The notes beneath the pieces are model-generated. The model was not told the DNA's origin. It worked only from the letters and a program-made list of their open reading frames with translations, and searched no databases. Source: Legionellales bacterium (lineage in GTDB: Bacteria > Pseudomonadota > Gammaproteobacteria > WLWR01). Taken from it: a DNA stretch of 7,953 bases. The DNA lies in assembly GCA_012103495.1 (NCBI GenBank), contig WLWR01000069.1, forward strand, positions 1 through 7,953, read 5' to 3'. The translations under genes and the position numbers were made by a program. Shown one piece after another: positions 4,801 through 7,953 of the stretch (position 1 is the stretch's first letter; the number at the start of each line of letters is the position of its first letter).

Positions 4801-5661
4801 ATGACGGCGCAGCGGTTAGACGGCAAGTTGGTGGCGCAAACACTACGCGCTCAATTGCATCAACAAGTCGATCATTGGCTGGCGCAAGGCCATCGACAAC
4901 CAGGGTTGGCCGTGATCATGGTCGGTGACGACCCCGCTTCGGAAATTTATATTACCAATAAACGCAAAGCCTGTGTAGAGGCCGGATTTTATAACCAATT
5001 TCATCATTTAACTGCCGATATCTCTCAAGCACAATTGTTACAATTAATTGATCAACTCAACCATGATACGACGGTGGATGGCATTTTGATCCAATTACCC
5101 CTACCCGCTTCAATCGACGCCGACATGATTTTAGAACGCATTCACCCGGACAAAGATGTTGATGGTTTTCACCCATACAATTTAGGCCGCTTGGCGCAAC
5201 GCCGGCCATTACTACGCCCTTGCACACCCTATGGCATCATCCAATTGTTGCAATACTATCAAGTGGATGTGCGTGGGTTGAATGCCACCGTGGTTGGCGC
5301 ATCCAACATTGTTGGACGTCCCATGTCATTGGAATTGCTATTGGCCGGCGCCACCCCCACCGTGTGTCATCGTTTTACTCGAGAATTGGCCAGTCATGTG
5401 CAACGAGCCGATCTGTTAATCGTTGCCACCGGTCATCAAGATGTGGTCAAACCCGATTGGGTTAAACCAGGCAGCATTGTCATCGATGTTGGTATTCACC
5501 GTTTGGCCGATGGCCGTCTGCGCGGAGATTTAGAGTTTGCTAGCGTCCAATCAATCGCTAAAATGATCACACCAGTACCCGGTGGCGTCGGGCCAATGAC
5601 CATTCACAGTTTATTGGCCAATACATTTTTTGCTGCGACCCAGTTACATCAACCCCAGTGA
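4801..5661 (+). CDS. folD: Bifunctional methylenetetrahydrofolate dehydrogenase (NADP+) / methenyltetrahydrofolate cyclohydrolase
   Basis: FolD interconverts 5,10-methylene-, 5,10-methenyl- and 10-formyl-tetrahydrofolate in the cytoplasm. It supplies formyl groups for purines and initiator tRNA and makes NADPH. The protein has 286 residues, the usual length. ATG 4801 (MTAQRLDGK) is chosen because homology begins there; the in-frame ATG 4753 would add 16 unrelated residues. Neither start has a strong ribosome-binding site. Catalytic residues fall at the same numbers as in E. coli FolD: Tyr50 and Lys54 (YITNK), Gln98 (DGILIQLPLP) and Asp121 (PDKDVDGF). Also present are RPCTPYGI, the NADP-binding loop VVGASNIVGRPMS, and the signature PVPGGVGPMTIHSLLANT near the C-terminus. 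Everything expected is intact. It is closely linked to leuS, whose ATG follows its stop codon by seven bases, so the two are probably co-transcribed. Confidence 0.97.
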   Translation: MTAQRLDGKLVAQTLRAQLHQQVDHWLAQGHRQPGLAVIMVGDDPASEIYITNKRKACVEAGFYNQFHHLTADISQAQLLQLIDQLNHDTTVDGILIQLPLPASIDADMILERIHPDKDVDGFHPYNLGRLAQRRPLLRPCTPYGIIQLLQYYQVDVRGLNATVVGASNIVGRPMSLELLLAGATPTVCHRFTRELASHVQRADLLIVATGHQDVVKPDWVKPGSIVIDVGIHRLADGRLRGDLEFASVQSIAKMITPVPGGVGPMTIHSLLANTFFAATQLHQPQ

Positions 5662-5668
5662 GTTTATG

Positions 5669-7953
5669 ATGAGCAACTATCAACCTGAATCCATCGAACA
5701 ACAAGCTCAACAATTTTGGCAAGACCAACACTGTTTTATTGCCAGCGAACACAGTGATCAGCCTAAATTTTATACCCTATGTATGTTTCCCTATCCCAGT
5801 GGCAGTTTGCACATAGGCCATGTTCGTAATTATGTATTGGGCGATGTGATGGCGCGATATCAACGTATGCAAGGGTTTAATGTGTTGAATCCCATCGGTT
5901 GGGATGCGTTCGGTTTACCTGCAGAGAATGCAGCGATCAAACACGATGTCCAACCAGCAGCATGGACTAAACAGAACATTGCCAACATGCGTCAACAATT
6001 GCAGCGACTGGGTATTGCTTACGATTGGAGTCGTGAATTCGCCACTTGTGATCCAGCTTATTATCGCTGGGAACAATGGTTGTTTCTCCAACTGTATCAA
6101 CGCGGTTTGGTGTATAAAAAAAATGCTATGGTCAATTGGGATCCGGTGGATCAAACTGTACTAGCCAATGAACAAGTCATTGATGGTTGTGGTTGGCGTT
6201 CAGGTGCATCCATCGAACGACGAGAAATTTCACAGTGGTTCATTAAAATTACTGATTACGCCGATGAACTGTTAGAAAGCTTAGCCGATTTATCCCACTG
6301 GCCGGAGCAAGTTAAAACCATGCAACGCAATTGGATTGGGAAATCGCTAGGAGTGAATGTCCACTTTCAAGTCCTTGATCAATCTATGTCACTGGAGGTT
6401 TTTACCACTCGTCCAGATACGCTAATGGGTGTGACTTATTTGGCTATTGCCAGTAATCATCCATTAGCACAACAAGTGTTGCAACAAAATCTCAGCTTGG
6501 CACAGCAAGTAGAACAGTGGCAAACCACTCAATTGGCCGAAGCACAATTGGCTACCATGGAAAAACATGGTATTGACACCGGTTTGCGAGCGATTCATCC
6601 GATTACCAAACAACCCGTACCGATTTGGATTGCTAATTTTGTCCTGATGGAATACGGCAGTGGCGCGGTGATGTCGGTGCCTGCGCATGATCAACGGGAT
6701 TTTGAATTTGCTAAGCAATATCAGTTACCGATCAAACAAGTGATTGTCCCGCTGGATGGGCACGCTATTGATTTAACTCAGCAAGCGTTTACTGAACATG
6801 GCAAATTAATTCACTCAGGATCCTTTGATGGCATGACTTCGACGCAAGCATGTCAACAGATTACTGAGTATTTACAACAGCACCAGTTGGGAGAAGCGCA
6901 AACTCATTATCGGCTGCGTGATTGGGGCGTCAGTCGCCAACGGTATTGGGGAACACCGATTCCTATGATCCATTGTCCAACTTGTGGCGTGGTGCCAGTG
7001 CCTGATGATCAATTACCAGTGGTTTTGCCAACCGAAGTTGATTTTAATCAAACACAATCACCATTGGCCGCTTGCGCTGAATTTGTCAATACCACTTGCC
7101 CGACGTGTCAAGCGCCGGCCAAGCGGGAAACCGATACTTTAGATACTTTTGTTGAATCGTCTTGGTATTACGCGCGCTTTGCCAATGTGGATCAAGATCA
7201 ACAAATGCTGGATGAACGCGTTAATTATTGGACACCGGTGGATCATTACATCGGCGGTATTGAACATGCGGTAATGCATTTATTGTACGCGCGCTTTTTC
7301 CATAAATTATTACGCGATTTAAATTTGGTAAAAGGCAATGAACCTTTCACCGAATTATTAACCCAAGGCATGGTACTCAAAGATGGTATAAAAATGTCAA
7401 AGTCCAAAGGCAATACCGTCGATCCCAATGCTCTCATCGATCGATACGGTGCAGACACGGTGCGTTTGTTTGTTTTGTTTGCGGCTCCCCCGGAGCAATC
7501 TTTGGAATGGTCTGCCAGTGGGGTGGAAGGCGCCCATCGCTTTTTGAAACGCCTATGGCAATTGGTCACTCAACAAAAAATGCAATCGCTGGCCATCAAT
7601 CAAGACAAAGCTACATTAACCGATGCACAGCAACAGGCGCGCTGCGCTATCCACAGTGTGCTGCAACAAATCAATTACGATATGCAGCGCTATCAATACA
7701 ATACAGTCGTCTCTGGCAGTATGAAATTATTTAACATCATTACCGAATTAGCGGTTGACCCATCCACTTACCAACCTTTGATTAACGAGGGTTTGCATAT
7801 TCTATTGCGATTGTTGGCGCCGATCACCCCGCATCTTTGTCATGCATTGTGGCAACAATGTGCCTTTGCTGGCGTCATAATTGATCAACCATGGCCAACT
7901 GTTGATGCCAGTGCATTGCAATTAAGTCACGTTGAATTTGTGGTACAAGTCAA
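5669..7953 (+). CDS. leuS: Leucyl-tRNA synthetase, 3'-partial (runs off the window)
   Basis: This cytoplasmic class I aminoacyl-tRNA synthetase charges tRNA-Leu and hydrolyses misactivated amino acids. The 761 visible residues cover all but the last part of the C-terminal domain; the window ends at VVQV, just before the usual NGKVR. ATG 5669 is preferred over ATG 5666, as AGTGAG at 5657-5662 is six bases upstream; that site overlaps the folD stop, suggesting translational coupling. Landmarks: HIGH at 48-51, GWDAFGLPAEN, the editing-domain TTRPDT and VPAHDQRDFEFA, RLRDWGVSRQRYWGTPIP, ESSWYYAR, KMSKS at 575-579, and an anticodon-binding helical domain. Two CxxC pairs (Cys436/439 and Cys477/480) look like a zinc ribbon, which E. 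coli LeuRS lacks. The leucine-specific domain that precedes KMSKS in E. coli is missing: only about five residues separate GMVL from KMSKS, as in Bacillus. Confidence 0.97.
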   Translation, partial: MSNYQPESIEQQAQQFWQDQHCFIASEHSDQPKFYTLCMFPYPSGSLHIGHVRNYVLGDVMARYQRMQGFNVLNPIGWDAFGLPAENAAIKHDVQPAAWTKQNIANMRQQLQRLGIAYDWSREFATCDPAYYRWEQWLFLQLYQRGLVYKKNAMVNWDPVDQTVLANEQVIDGCGWRSGASIERREISQWFIKITDYADELLESLADLSHWPEQVKTMQRNWIGKSLGVNVHFQVLDQSMSLEVFTTRPDTLMGVTYLAIASNHPLAQQVLQQNLSLAQQVEQWQTTQLAEAQLATMEKHGIDTGLRAIHPITKQPVPIWIANFVLMEYGSGAVMSVPAHDQRDFEFAKQYQLPIKQVIVPLDGHAIDLTQQAFTEHGKLIHSGSFDGMTSTQACQQITEYLQQHQLGEAQTHYRLRDWGVSRQRYWGTPIPMIHCPTCGVVPVPDDQLPVVLPTEVDFNQTQSPLAACAEFVNTTCPTCQAPAKRETDTLDTFVESSWYYARFANVDQDQQMLDERVNYWTPVDHYIGGIEHAVMHLLYARFFHKLLRDLNLVKGNEPFTELLTQGMVLKDGIKMSKSKGNTVDPNALIDRYGADTVRLFVLFAAPPEQSLEWSASGVEGAHRFLKRLWQLVTQQKMQSLAINQDKATLTDAQQQARCAIHSVLQQINYDMQRYQYNTVVSGSMKLFNIITELAVDPSTYQPLINEGLHILLRLLAPITPHLCHALWQQCAFAGVIIDQPWPTVDASALQLSHVEFVVQV

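Noticed and set aside
5904..6164. Plus- and minus-strand open frames inside leuS
   Set aside because: They are frame shadows of the leucyl-tRNA synthetase gene, which is continuous through them.

Overview
The window looks like a chromosomal segment of an intracellular gammaproteobacterium of the Legionellales type (Legionella, Coxiella, Rickettsiella or Berkiella relatives). This is an inference from style, not a species call. An AT-rich block of eukaryote-like, repeat-bearing, low-complexity proteins sits directly beside a conserved, more GC-rich housekeeping pair. For example, positions 1381-1440 hold 19 G+C of 60, and positions 5161-5220 hold 33 of 60.

Left block (1 to about 4590). Two consecutive plus-strand genes (2-540 and 569-1240) both end in a perfect eukaryotic CaaX prenylation box, CLVM and CLIM. 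The first carries a one-base frameshift in a run of six A. The second has a His...Cys arrangement that could be a permuted papain-like hydrolase. A hairpin terminator (1255-1283) closes this pair. Next come an unrecognised 307-residue protein with a 14-residue tandem repeat (1328-2251) and a small two-helix membrane protein (2363-2737) whose stop codon lies inside a 14-bp perfect palindrome. A third module (about 2777-4592) is bounded by inward-facing, perfectly inverted copies of an AAGTATACTGTCCCC-type repeat. It carries two convergent genes: a short protein with two 35-residue repeats resembling the first helix of TAL-effector-like DNA-binding repeats (2874-3233, +), and an ankyrin-repeat protein with a 30-residue tandem repeat and a C-terminal membrane hairpin (3214-4374, -). 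The general picture is a cluster of candidate host-directed effectors. No secretion apparatus is present in the window, so this role is inferred.

Right block (4801-7953). folD (bifunctional methylene-tetrahydrofolate dehydrogenase/cyclohydrolase, intact) is followed after 7 bases by leuS (leucyl-tRNA synthetase, running off the end). They look like one transcription unit driven from the 4696-4726 region. The LeuRS lacks the leucine-specific insertion found before KMSKS in E. coli and carries two CxxC pairs that E. coli lacks.

The most interesting items are the tandem CaaX genes, the TAL-like mini-repeat protein and the inverted-repeat-bounded ankyrin cassette. No tRNA, rRNA, CRISPR array, transposase gene or integrase was seen.
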